A stretch of 64,000 nt of DNA from SIG575 sp045542485 (GTDB lineage Bacteria; Bacillota; Clostridia; Oscillospirales; Acutalibacteraceae), in assembly GCA_045542485.1 (NCBI GenBank), contig JAZQLC010000006.1, positions 7,457-71,456 of the forward strand. Direction: 5' to 3'. Of this stretch, positions 25,808 to 34,869 are shown one piece after another. The notes under the pieces are model-generated. The model was not told the DNA's origin, did no database searches, and saw only the letters and a program-made list of their open reading frames with translations. Numbering within the stretch: position 1 is the first letter of the stretch; the number at the start of each line of letters is the position of its first letter. Both the position numbers and the translations under genes were made by a program.

Positions 25808-26770
25808 ATGGGCATAGTACATAACACATATTCCGAATACGACGGTAACACTTTTATCTCAAAAACAGGTCTTGCACCTATTTTCTATCAGAGCTGGACT
25901 CCTGATGACCCTGAAAAAGTAAAAGGTATTTTTCAGATAGTTCACGGTATGGCTGAACACGGCGACAGATACGAGGAATTTGCAAAATTCCTTACAACGG
26001 TAGGCTTTGCAGTTTATGTAAGTGATCACATCGGTCACGGCAGAAGTGTAAAAAGCGACGAGGATTTAGGATATTTTGGTGAAGAAGACGGATGGAAAGC
26101 GTTTGTTGACGATGCTCACATGGTAACATTCCGTGCAAAAAAAGAGTTTCCCGGTGTACCTGTTGTACTCTTCGGACACAGTATGGGTTCATTCGTTGCC
26201 AGAAGCTATATTTCTCAGTACGGCAACGAAATTGACGCGGCAATTATCTGCGGAACAAGCGGACCTAATCCCGCTTCCGGAATGGGAATTTTTCTTGCTG
26301 AAACCGTTGCTAAAATCAAAGGCTCAAAATACAAAAGCAATCTGATCAACTCAGTGGCATTCGGTGCATATAACAAAAGGTTTGCCTCAAAAGACGATAC
26401 CGGATTCGGTTGGCTCACCACGGACAAAGCTATCGTTAAAAAATATAACGAGGACCCTCTTTGCGGTTTTCTCTTCACTGCAAAAGGCTTTAAAGATTTA
26501 TTCTCCGTGCTTGACAGTGTTTCAAAAAAAGAATGTTATCTGAACACACCTGCTGACCTTCCAATTTTTATTATTTCAGGTATCGATGACCCGGTAGGCA
26601 CCTACGGCAAAGGCGTACAGAAGGTATACGATGAGTTTGTTGCCACAGGTCACAAGAAAGTAACCATCAAGCTCTACGACAGAATGAGGCACGAAATTCT
26701 CAACGAATTCGGCAAAGAAGAGGTTATGGTCAACATAGCACAGTGGTGCCAGAAAATTTTAAGCATATAA
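25808..26770 (+). CDS. Alpha/beta hydrolase (monoacylglycerol lipase-like)
   Basis: 320 residues, cytosolic. Family features are GIFQIVHGMAEHGDRYEEFA (oxyanion HG), SDHIGHGRS, the nucleophile elbow VLFGHSMGSFVARSY, a late acid in FIISGIDDPVG and a final histidine in RMRHEILNE. This serine hydrolase plan matches lysophospholipase/monoglyceride lipases; the substrate is not established. The start is the ATG at 25808 behind AAGGAGG, not the upstream in-frame start at 25757, which would sit on the promoter. Followed by its own terminator. Confidence 0.88.
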   Translation: MGIVHNTYSEYDGNTFISKTGLAPIFYQSWTPDDPEKVKGIFQIVHGMAEHGDRYEEFAKFLTTVGFAVYVSDHIGHGRSVKSDEDLGYFGEEDGWKAFVDDAHMVTFRAKKEFPGVPVVLFGHSMGSFVARSYISQYGNEIDAAIICGTSGPNPASGMGIFLAETVAKIKGSKYKSNLINSVAFGAYNKRFASKDDTGFGWLTTDKAIVKKYNEDPLCGFLFTAKGFKDLFSVLDSVSKKECYLNTPADLPIFIISGIDDPVGTYGKGVQKVYDEFVATGHKKVTIKLYDRMRHEILNEFGKEEVMVNIAQWCQKILSI

Positions 26771-26776
26771 CATCTG

Positions 26777-26807
26777 AACTCCTTCCGTTTCACGGGAGGA
26801 GTTTTTT
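26777..26807 (+). terminator. Rho-independent terminator after the alpha/beta hydrolase
   Basis: Stem AACTCCT...AGGAGTT (26777-26783 with 26797-26803), extended by an inner CCG/CGG, and followed by TTTTTT. Confidence 0.85.
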
Positions 26808-26916
26808 AGTTATTCGACTCGGAATTTTTAAGAAAAATTAAAATTTATATTGCAATTCTTAAAAATAAGTGATACCATTGTTTTGTGTATAATTTGCTTT
26901 TAAGGAGGCAAAAAAT

Positions 26917-29900
26917 ATGAAAGTTACAAAGAAAATTTTATCGCTTATTCTGGTTTCTGTTATGTTAATTTCAATGTTCAGTACGGGCCTTTCCGTTAAT
27001 GCTGTTGAAAGCCCCACAGGAACCATCTTCAAGCCTCTTCCCACAACACCTGCGGAGAGACCTGCCGTACAGTTTTACTGCACAGAGGTTACTTATGTGG
27101 CTAAGGCAGTTAATTCAGTTGAACCCGGCACCACAATTGTCAAAGCAACACCGTCAGGTATACCTGAGCTTTCAGGTACATATGCAGCACAATCATATGC
27201 AGGTGAAACACCCGCTGCTACAAAAATCACTTTTGTAGCAAAAACAATAGGCATCACGCCTACCTCACTTACCTGCAACAACGAAACTATTGAATTCTCA
27301 GATATGATATATAACGGCGCTACCGGTGAATATACATGTGAAATCATAAGCGGTACAGCCGTCAAATATGAAGACGGTACATTTGAGCCACTCGTTTTTA
27401 CAATGGATTACAAATGGACTGACGGTAACGAATATCAGGAAAAATGCGTGTCCTTTGTTGAAGACATCACAACCGGCGGCGTTTTCACTTACATTGAATG
27501 CACATTCAAGCCCTTCAGCGGAACTGCATCTTTTTATCGCACCTCTGTAAGTGCTATCACAAGGCTTCTCGGTAAAGGTGTTTATTACGAGCAACCCGCA
27601 AATATCACAACATCAGGTTCTGACCCGTACAAATCATATGGTGTGTATAACACTGCAACAGCCACGGAGCTTTCTCGTGTTGAATCCGGTTACAACACCC
27701 TGCTCTATAAAGATGACAAAAATGTTGAAGCCAAGGGTGGCACAAAGGATATTTATTTCTCAAACTTCCTTTCCGGTGTCCCCTCTGTTCACATATATGT
27801 AGACTCTTCAACAGCAACTACCCTCTCTGACATCAATCTTAGATTTGATGCCAACACTCAGGCCCTTTCAGACAGAAACAACAGTAATCCTTACACTGCT
27901 GTTTCCAACATATATGTATATGATGGCTTACAGTCAAACGGTCTTGCCGGCGAAAGCAATACAACGGCCGAAAACACAATCGGCTATGTTGTTCCTGCCA
28001 AAGCCAACTACGGAGTGCGTCAGCAGTATGAAAACGCTGCTATGAATACAATCACCGGTGGCGCAAGGGCTTACAGTAAAATCTTCACAAAAGGTTTTAA
28101 CGGTACAGTTGCAAACATCGCAGATGGCTCACAGTATACTGTCACACACGAATATTATTCATACAACTATGTAAATCATAGCCTTGACGAAGGTAACCTT
28201 ACAACAATTGCTCAGGTCGCCACTCCAATGACTTTCCACATTGTAGACAAAAGTGAACTCCGAGACCTTATAGAGTATGTTATGACAAGCGACCCCGACA
28301 CACCCGTTGTCAGAAACACAAAAAAAGGCACTAATCCTCAGCAGTGGTACTACCAATCGGGATTCTCAAGCTTCCAGGAAACATATGTCAGAGCGCTCAA
28401 TGTTGCAAACAACACACGCGCTCCACAGTCGGAAATCGATGCAACAACAAAAGCGCTCAAAACAGCTTATTCAAACCTTACTCTTAAAACTGCAGATTAC
28501 ACAGAGGTAAACGCACTCAGAACACAGGCAAATGAAATTGTTAAAAATGCTTATGCATACAAAGCAGAAGATGTTGCTCTTGTTGAAGAAGCTCTCACAT
28601 ATTACAAACCTAACTATAACATTCTTTATCAGAATGCGGTTGATGTAATGGCTGAAAATCTGAGACTTGCAATAAAAAACGCAAAGCCTCTCCCTGCTGA
28701 TTATCAGGAAGTTTATGCTGCAATAATTGATTTTGAATCACTCGATGAGAAGCTTTATACTTCCGATTCATGGCAGAATGTCCTAAATGAAATTTCACTT
28801 GTTGATTTTGGTCTTTCTGTTCTTGAACAGTCCACAGTTAACGCATATGCTACCTTAATCCGCAGAGCAATTGACGGACTTGTATTAAGAACTGCCGACT
28901 TTGATGAGCTTATGGCAACCGTAGAGGAAGCTAAAGGAATAAAACTTTCTAATTATTCAAACGCAGATATCATTACATCTCCTCTCAGTGCTGCTGAAGA
29001 AGCAATTGAAGATAACAGCATCAATGCCTGGCTCTTAGAAAGACAAGACGAAGTTGATGAACTGAATCTGGAACTGAGGACTGCAATTGACAGCCTTGTT
29101 CTTAAAGGTATCGACAAATCTGCTCTTAAAGAAGCAATTGAAGCAGACTTATACGAGCTTGAAAAATATTATGACCAGACTCTGCTTGCTACCTACAAAA
29201 CTCTTGTGGCAGAAGGTCAGGCGATTTATGATGATGAATCTATGACGACCATTCTTCACCAAGAAACAGTCGACAACAAAACTGCTGAAATAACTGCTGC
29301 ATATGAAGCATTACAAGCTTCTTATAACCTGCCCGTAGACCTTACAGGACTGAAAAATGCACTTATCGCAGCTGATGAAATTGAATCTCAGTATTATATT
29401 GAGGACGATGAACTGAATGAGTTTTTCGCAGCAAAGGAATCGGGTTACGAAATCTATTACAGTGACCTTACTTCTGAATCTCAACAATTGGTCAATGATG
29501 CTGCTGAGAGAATACATTCGTCAATCAGCGGCCTTACTCTCAAACCTGCTGACAAAACAAGACTCAATAGTCTGAAACTTGAACTTGCCACAATGCTTTC
29601 AGATGAACTGATAATCACAACATATATTGATGGTGTACTCGGAGAAAAAACTGTAAGCAAATATAACAGTTCTGACATTGTTGCTCTGATTACTTCAATC
29701 AACGCTCTTCTTAAAGAAAATCTCACAATTCTTGATAACGAAAGAATAGATGCTTTTGCTGATAATATTGAAACTCAAATTGCAGAGCTTGAAACGGCAA
29801 AAACAGATGAATATCTTCAACTTGCCATAACAGAATACGAAAACAGCAGCCCTGAACTTTGCACAACAAAGGAATGGACCGAGTACACTGAAAAATATAA

Positions 29901-30660
29901 CGGCGCAAAATCACTTACTGATGATGCCGGTCAGGATGAAATCAACGCTGCGCTGACAGACCTGGTAAACGCAAGGCCTCTGTTCTCTGTTGACAAATCT
30001 GCACTCATTGAAATTCTTGAAGTTGCAGACAAAATCGACCTTACACTATATGAGACCGACGCTGCCTTTATTGAATTCATCGCGGCAACAACAGAAGGCG
30101 AACAAATTATTGACACCGACCTTAAAGACACCGACGACAACAGAAAACTCGTTGCAGATTCAGTTGCAAGAATTAAAAACGCAATAGATTCTCTCAATCT
30201 CATCATCATTGAACCTGAAATTCCGGAAGCATATTTCAAAGCAGTTGAAGGCACAGAAACAGTTGTCGATAAAGAGCGTGGTATAATCTACGGTCTCCCG
30301 GATGATGGTCTCAATAACCTGGAAGGCTATGTTGAATATGCAGGTGGAGAAATTGAATATGAATCGGATAACGGATCCTTCGGTACCGGCACTGTTGTTA
30401 ACTTCATTGTAAACGGTGAAGTTTTTGAATCATACACAGTAGTTATCTTCGGCGATGTATATTCAGACGGTACAATAGACAGTTTTGATGTTTCAGTTGT
30501 AGCAGCATACATTAATGGTGACACTGAAATTGACAATTCATCGCCCCTTTACCTTGCAGCCGATGTATATGCTGACGGTGTTATTGATACATTCGATCTT
30601 GCAGTGCTTATGACATATGTAAACGGCGACTGCGAAATTTCACAGACACCTGAATTTTAA
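26917..30660 (+). CDS. Large secreted dockerin-containing protein with helical repeats
   Basis: 1247 residues. The signal peptide is about residues 1-30 (KKILSLILVSVMLISMFSTG, cleavage near VNA-VE). Residues ~35-450 are beta-rich with no enzyme family recognised. Residues ~450-1100 are a series of FIVAR-like helical repeats with recurring (I/L)xSLxLK..D endings. Next is a short beta domain with GTGTVVNFIV and YTVVIFGD. A type I dockerin ends the protein: two EF-hand-like loops DVYSDGTIDSFD (from about 1180) and DVYADGVIDTFD (from about 1216). Dockerins plug into cohesins of cellulosome-like surface scaffolds, so this is probably a cell-surface or secreted adhesin/structural component. No catalytic domain is visible. 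Confidence 0.8.
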   Translation: MKVTKKILSLILVSVMLISMFSTGLSVNAVESPTGTIFKPLPTTPAERPAVQFYCTEVTYVAKAVNSVEPGTTIVKATPSGIPELSGTYAAQSYAGETPAATKITFVAKTIGITPTSLTCNNETIEFSDMIYNGATGEYTCEIISGTAVKYEDGTFEPLVFTMDYKWTDGNEYQEKCVSFVEDITTGGVFTYIECTFKPFSGTASFYRTSVSAITRLLGKGVYYEQPANITTSGSDPYKSYGVYNTATATELSRVESGYNTLLYKDDKNVEAKGGTKDIYFSNFLSGVPSVHIYVDSSTATTLSDINLRFDANTQALSDRNNSNPYTAVSNIYVYDGLQSNGLAGESNTTAENTIGYVVPAKANYGVRQQYENAAMNTITGGARAYSKIFTKGFNGTVANIADGSQYTVTHEYYSYNYVNHSLDEGNLTTIAQVATPMTFHIVDKSELRDLIEYVMTSDPDTPVVRNTKKGTNPQQWYYQSGFSSFQETYVRALNVANNTRAPQSEIDATTKALKTAYSNLTLKTADYTEVNALRTQANEIVKNAYAYKAEDVALVEEALTYYKPNYNILYQNAVDVMAENLRLAIKNAKPLPADYQEVYAAIIDFESLDEKLYTSDSWQNVLNEISLVDFGLSVLEQSTVNAYATLIRRAIDGLVLRTADFDELMATVEEAKGIKLSNYSNADIITSPLSAAEEAIEDNSINAWLLERQDEVDELNLELRTAIDSLVLKGIDKSALKEAIEADLYELEKYYDQTLLATYKTLVAEGQAIYDDESMTTILHQETVDNKTAEITAAYEALQASYNLPVDLTGLKNALIAADEIESQYYIEDDELNEFFAAKESGYEIYYSDLTSESQQLVNDAAERIHSSISGLTLKPADKTRLNSLKLELATMLSDELIITTYIDGVLGEKTVSKYNSSDIVALITSINALLKENLTILDNERIDAFADNIETQIAELETAKTDEYLQLAITEYENSSPELCTTKEWTEYTEKYNGAKSLTDDAGQDEINAALTDLVNARPLFSVDKSALIEILEVADKIDLTLYETDAAFIEFIAATTEGEQIIDTDLKDTDDNRKLVADSVARIKNAIDSLNLIIIEPEIPEAYFKAVEGTETVVDKERGIIYGLPDDGLNNLEGYVEYAGGEIEYESDNGSFGTGTVVNFIVNGEVFESYTVVIFGDVYSDGTIDSFDVSVVAAYINGDTEIDNSSPLYLAADVYADGVIDTFDLAVLMTYVNGDCEISQTPEF

Positions 30661-30670
30661 TTGTGCTAAT

Positions 30671-30715
30671 AAAACAGCACCTGAGTGATATAAAACTCAG
30701 GTGCCGTGTTTTTTA
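30671..30715 (+). terminator. Terminator after the dockerin gene
   Basis: Stem GCACCTGAG/CTCAGGTGC (30677-30685 with 30696-30704) followed by TTTTTTATTTT. On the minus strand the stem also precedes a short T-run, so it may serve the convergent cdaA-cdaR transcript too. Confidence 0.85.
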
Positions 30716-30717
30716 TT

Positions 30718-32043
30718 TTACGAAACCACAACATTTACAGATATACTGTATGTGCCGTATGCCCAGCAGTTTGAGTTCTGGACAGTTATCTTTGCAGTAA
30801 CAGAGTCTCTGCCTGTTTTTCCGTTATAACCGGACATATCAACAACTGCATATACCGATTCGGAATCAAGCTCTGAAATTGCGTTTTTTCCTCCGAAGAT
30901 TGTAACGCCCTTCAGCGGCAAAGCTGAATCTACAAGCGAAACTATACAGTTATCAGGCACATTGGTAAAGGAAATTCTGCTCTTATCAATTTCCACAACC
31001 TTTTTGGAAGCTTCAAAAATATTGACGGTTACTGTCACTTCTTCCACTTCATCAAAAATTTTCAGGTTAGTGGGGAAATCTTCCTTTCTGAATTTGAAGA
31101 CATTCTTTCCGGACTTCACTTTCGTGAAATCAATTGTGCCCACTGAAATGTTTTCCATCTCAGCTATAACATCTGCCGTTGCACCGATTTTCAGAGTAGA
31201 CGGACTGATTGTTATACTTTCAATGAAATCTCTGTAATTTTCAGGGGTGTTCGAAAATTGGACAGCTGTTGCAAACTCTGCTTCCTTGAGAACGGGAACA
31301 GTAATCACAACGGGGTTTTCATCCTTGAGCTGCACATAGTTGACTTTATTACCGTAATTATCAACAAGGTCGATAACAGCATTGAAATACGCAGTTTTTT
31401 CAAGTTTTTTTGTGTTGTCCTTGTCTTCGTCGCTGACCTTCGCAAAAATATTGTCCTTATCAATTCTGTTAATCTGCGTTGCAGCACCACAAACTGTTAC
31501 CGTTGTGGTAGAAAGAACAGGTCCTTCCACATAATACCCGTCAGGAATAATGTCTTCCGGAATTTCCTCAGTTTTCAGGTCTATCTGAATTTCTTTATAA
31601 GCATCGAAGTAGACTTCAACCTGCTCACTTGAGAGAGAAACAATTTCATAGTCCGCATTAGGATTATTCTTCGTGGGAACAAGCTGAAGCGAATGAGCAC
31701 CAACAGAATCAACATAATTAAGATTTGCAGTAACTGTTATATCATCAGGAGAAATATCCTTCTGTCTTATTGAATATCTTTTTCCTTTAACTGTAACATC
31801 TACTGTATATTCCTTTTCCGTAAACGGCTGCAAATCAAGGCGCTCGGCAGTAGTGTTTTCCGTGTTGATTATGACGGGAACATCCTGAATTTTATAGGTT
31901 GTTTCCGGGCTGAATTCCATTACAACAACAATCCATGTCAGAAACGCTGCAAAGAAAGAGAAAACTGCAAGATATCTGTTGTTGTAAAACAGATTGTGGA
32001 AGAACGGCTTTTTGCCTTTTTGTGTCTGATTATTTCTTTTCAT
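30718..32043 (-). CDS. cdaR: YbbR-domain protein CdaR, regulator of diadenylate cyclase
   Basis: 441 residues. One N-terminal membrane helix (about residues 27-46, LAVFSFFAAFLTWIVVVMEF) anchors several extracytoplasmic YbbR repeats rich in beta strands, for example VKGKRYSIRQKDISPDDITV (first) and later repeats with V.V.G....I. CdaR binds and modulates CdaA. The start is ATG 32041-32043 with GGGAGGAAAG upstream; it overlaps the cdaA stop by 14 bases. Confidence 0.9.
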   Translation of the reverse strand: MKRNNQTQKGKKPFFHNLFYNNRYLAVFSFFAAFLTWIVVVMEFSPETTYKIQDVPVIINTENTTAERLDLQPFTEKEYTVDVTVKGKRYSIRQKDISPDDITVTANLNYVDSVGAHSLQLVPTKNNPNADYEIVSLSSEQVEVYFDAYKEIQIDLKTEEIPEDIIPDGYYVEGPVLSTTTVTVCGAATQINRIDKDNIFAKVSDEDKDNTKKLEKTAYFNAVIDLVDNYGNKVNYVQLKDENPVVITVPVLKEAEFATAVQFSNTPENYRDFIESITISPSTLKIGATADVIAEMENISVGTIDFTKVKSGKNVFKFRKEDFPTNLKIFDEVEEVTVTVNIFEASKKVVEIDKSRISFTNVPDNCIVSLVDSALPLKGVTIFGGKNAISELDSESVYAVVDMSGYNGKTGRDSVTAKITVQNSNCWAYGTYSISVNVVVS

Positions 32044-32929
32044 CAAACTTTCCTCCCATTCTGCTCTTTGTGAATTCTAAGAAGGATTCGACTGTACCTT
32101 TGTTTTTCTTATCAACCTCAAGTGCTTCAAACAATATTTTTTCAAGCTCCTCGGGAGTCAGATTACGGACAAGCTTACCCTTTTCCGCCACGGAAATTAT
32201 GCCCGTTTCTTCACTTGTGATAACAAGGATTGCATCGCTCTGCTCACTCATACCGATAGCAGCTCTGTGGCGTGTACCAAGCTCCTTATCAACATTCTTT
32301 TCAGTGAGAGGCAGAATACAGGCAGCAGCACAGATTCTGTTTTCCCTGACAACCACAGCACCATCGTGAAGCGGTGAATTGGGGAAAAACAGATTTCCGA
32401 AAACCTGCTCCTTGGCAATAGCATCAATCTCCGTACCTGTTTTGATAATTTCACCAAGCAGTGTATTTCTTTCAAAGACTGTGAGTGAACCGATTTTATT
32501 TTCGCTCATTGTCTTCACTGCACTGACAAATTCTGACACCATAACTTTAACGGGCGACTCCTTATCAGCATCCTTACTTTTTACAAAAAACTTCTTTGCA
32601 AAGTTTTTGAAGCCGTTACGACCTGCCGTTTCAAGAGCGTGTCTGATTTCAGGACTGAACAAAATGATAAGCACAAGAATCAGGTTTGAAAACAGTGTTT
32701 TAAAAATATATTCACTTGCCTGCATTTCAAGTACAAGAATAACTCCGAATGCCACAAGAACAAGAAGCAGACCCTTTATAAGCTGGAATGCTCTTGTGTC
32801 ACGCAGAAGTTTTATAGCCTGATATATGATGAAGGCAACGAGAAGAATATCCAGCAAATCAATAAAGCCGAATGATGAAAATACATTTTTCAGTTTCGTT
32901 GCATAATCGGAAATAGTTTCAACGAACAT
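32030..32929 (-). CDS. cdaA: Diadenylate cyclase CdaA
   Basis: 299 residues. Three N-terminal membrane helices (about residues 25-95) precede a DAC domain with the catalytic DGA (HDGAVV, 189-191) and RHR (GTRHRAAIG, 220-222) motifs. It makes c-di-AMP from two ATP, a signal for potassium/osmolyte control and wall homeostasis. The usual third partner glmM is not adjacent. The promoter candidate at 32963-32991 overlaps the 3' end of the upstream cysteine desulfurase gene. Confidence 0.96.
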   Translation of the reverse strand: MFVETISDYATKLKNVFSSFGFIDLLDILLVAFIIYQAIKLLRDTRAFQLIKGLLLVLVAFGVILVLEMQASEYIFKTLFSNLILVLIILFSPEIRHALETAGRNGFKNFAKKFFVKSKDADKESPVKVMVSEFVSAVKTMSENKIGSLTVFERNTLLGEIIKTGTEIDAIAKEQVFGNLFFPNSPLHDGAVVVRENRICAAACILPLTEKNVDKELGTRHRAAIGMSEQSDAILVITSEETGIISVAEKGKLVRNLTPEELEKILFEALEVDKKNKGTVESFLEFTKSRMGGKFDEKK

Positions 32930-32962
32930 AACTGTTTAACTCCTAATTTTTAAATTACTTAT

Positions 32963-32991
32963 ATAATATCACACTTTTTTTGTTTTGGCAA
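32963..32991 (-). promoter_or_regulatory. Candidate promoter for cdaA-cdaR
   Basis: Minus strand TTGCCA (32986-32991), 17-base spacer, TATTAT (32963-32968), about 34 bases before cdaA. It partly overlaps the end of the upstream gene. Confidence 0.5.
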
Positions 32992-34117
32992 TTTTATTTA
33001 CACAATTGATTAAATATTCTATATCATTTTTTCTGCTGAATGCAGAAACCGACACTCTCGCAGTGCCTGTTGAGAGTGTGCCGTAATGTTCGTGTGCGCA
33101 AACATTACAATGATAGCCGCCACGGATGGCAATTCCGTATTCCGAAAGAGCAGTCGCCGTCTCCTCTCCTGTTCTGTGAGGAATATTAAAAGACAAAATC
33201 GGCACAAATCTTTTCTCATCGAATTTGTTATAAATAAACACATTATCAGAATTAAGAAAATTTCTGTAAAGTCCTTCAATAAGATGACACTCTTTTTCCC
33301 TGATATTGCCGATTTTTTCCCGTCTGACAAAGCTGACTCCCTTGCCAAGAGCAATAATGCCCACAGTATTCAGTGTACCGCACTCAAATCTGTCAGGCCA
33401 AAAAGACGGTTGAAGTAAACTCCTGCTCTCACTGCCTGTACCGCCTTCAATAATCGTGTCAAGCTCAATACCATCTTTGACTATAAGCACTCCCGTACCT
33501 GCAGGACCGTAAAGACCCTTGTGTCCCGGCATACAAAGACAAGAAATATTATCTTTCATAATATCGATATCAAGTATCCCTGCAGCCTGTGAGGCATCAA
33601 CAATCAACGGAATGTTATACTCCGCGGCAAGTTGTCCGATTTTTCTTATAGGTAGAATATCGCCGAATACATTTGATGCGTAGGTGCAGACAATAAAGCA
33701 TGTGTTTTTTCTGATCTTTCTCTCAAAATTCCTGACAGTCATTTCATCGTTTTCTGCAATTCTTACCGTGTCATAGGAAAAATCCATTTTTTCGGTAAGC
33801 TTCTCAAGTGGTCTCATAACTGAATTGTGTTCAAGAGAAGACGTAATTGCGTGACCGCCGTTTCTTGCAAGACCCTTGATTGCGATATTCAGAGAATGAG
33901 TGCAGTTGGATGTGAAAATTATATTTTCTTCACTGTCAGCTCCGAACATTTCCGCAAGTGAATGTCTTACTTTATAAATTTCAAGAGCAGTGTCACTGCT
34001 CATCTTGTATCCGCCCCTACCCGGATTTGCACCGAATTTTTCTGAAGAAGTAAGCAGTGCATTTCTCACTTCAGGCGGTTTGGGATAAGTTGTTGCACTG
34101 TTGTCAAGATAAATCAT
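32969..34117 (-). CDS. Class V aminotransferase, cysteine desulfurase family
   Basis: 382 residues, PLP-dependent. It opens MIYLDNSATTYPKP, has the PLP lysine in MPGHKGLYGPAGTG and a C-terminal catalytic cysteine loop IRGGYHCNVCAHEHYGT. This resembles the EF2568-type cysteine desulfurase subfamily rather than IscS or SufS. It releases sulfur (or selenium) from cysteine (or selenocysteine) as a protein persulfide. Its start overlaps by four bases with a DUF3343 gene coding for a putative Se/S carrier, so the pair likely acts together. Confidence 0.88.
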   Translation of the reverse strand: MIYLDNSATTYPKPPEVRNALLTSSEKFGANPGRGGYKMSSDTALEIYKVRHSLAEMFGADSEENIIFTSNCTHSLNIAIKGLARNGGHAITSSLEHNSVMRPLEKLTEKMDFSYDTVRIAENDEMTVRNFERKIRKNTCFIVCTYASNVFGDILPIRKIGQLAAEYNIPLIVDASQAAGILDIDIMKDNISCLCMPGHKGLYGPAGTGVLIVKDGIELDTIIEGGTGSESRSLLQPSFWPDRFECGTLNTVGIIALGKGVSFVRREKIGNIREKECHLIEGLYRNFLNSDNVFIYNKFDEKRFVPILSFNIPHRTGEETATALSEYGIAIRGGYHCNVCAHEHYGTLSTGTARVSVSAFSRKNDIEYLINCVNKIAKTKKV

Positions 34118-34341
34118 TGGCCGTATGAGCCGATATATCCCAAAAATCTCACATTATTTCTTCTGAGAGCTGCTTCAATTCTGACCTTATCCCCATCTGC
34201 AAAAACAGAATATCCGCAGCCCCTGCCGTTGGCAGTATTGCCGTTTCTCACAACCTGAGCGTAAATCCCATTCAGAGTGAGAGCATTTTTCATTCTGATT
34301 GCGTGGGTAACAGAGTCTGCTTTTAAATATAACCGATTCAT
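34114..34341 (-). CDS. DUF3343 putative Se/S carrier-like protein
   Basis: 75 residues with a ferredoxin-like alpha/beta pattern. Family features are SVTHAIRMKNALTLNGI, a single cysteine in GRGCGYSVF, and the closing RRNNVRFLGYIG. DUF3343 proteins are described as putative selenium/sulfur carriers and are often encoded next to cysteine desulfurases. The lone cysteine at about residue 42 would carry the persulfide (inference). Overlaps the desulfurase start by four bases. Confidence 0.8.
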   Translation of the reverse strand: MNRLYLKADSVTHAIRMKNALTLNGIYAQVVRNGNTANGRGCGYSVFADGDKVRIEAALRRNNVRFLGYIGSYGQ

Positions 34342-34395
34342 TTTATCACCTCATTTCCATATTACATAATATGAAAAGAGGGACAATTTGTCCTG

Positions 34396-34869
34396 TTATT
34401 TATTTTCGATTAAAACTACTGCATGTGCAGAAATGCCTCTGCCTTCCCCTGTGAAACCCATCTTTTCTTCGGTAGTCGCTTTGACGCTCACTGAATCGAA
34501 ATCGATTTTACAGCTTTCTGCGATGTTTTTACGCATCATATCAATATATGGAGAAAGTTTTGGTCTCTGAGCAATTACGGTAGAATCAATATTCACAATT
34601 CTATAACCTTTTTCCCTAAGTCTTTCAACCACTTCTTCAAGAAGTTTTCTGCTGTCTGCACCAAGAAAACGGTCATCGTTATCGGGAAAAAGTTTACCGA
34701 TGTCCCCCAGTGCTGCTGCGCCGAGCAGAGCATCACTTATTGCGTGAAGAAGCACATCAGCGTCTGAGTGACCGAGGAGTCCCTTTTCAAATTCAATTTC
34801 AACTCCGCCAAGAATCAATTTTCTGTTTTCAGTTAATTTGTGAACATCGTAGCCATGACCGATTCTCAT
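34396..34869 (-). CDS. ispF: 2-C-methyl-D-erythritol 2,4-cyclodiphosphate synthase
   Basis: 157 residues, normal for this trimeric MEP-pathway enzyme. MRIGHGYDVHKL holds the metal Asp and His, then GLLGHSDADVLLHAISDALLG, and later KATTEEKMGFTGEGRGI. Starts overlap the RNase M5-like gene by four bases. Supplies the same isoprenoid pathway as dxs and ispA earlier in the window. Confidence 0.97.
   Translation of the reverse strand: MRIGHGYDVHKLTENRKLILGGVEIEFEKGLLGHSDADVLLHAISDALLGAAALGDIGKLFPDNDDRFLGADSRKLLEEVVERLREKGYRIVNIDSTVIAQRPKLSPYIDMMRKNIAESCKIDFDSVSVKATTEEKMGFTGEGRGISAHAVVLIENK

Noticed and set aside
34381..34393. Short palindrome GGACAATTTGTCC before the DUF3343 gene, considered as an operator or terminator
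   Set aside because: The arms are only six bases, with a short T-rich stretch beyond; there is not enough to name it. A weak promoter (TTGTCC-16-TAATAT) overlaps it but is unconvincing.
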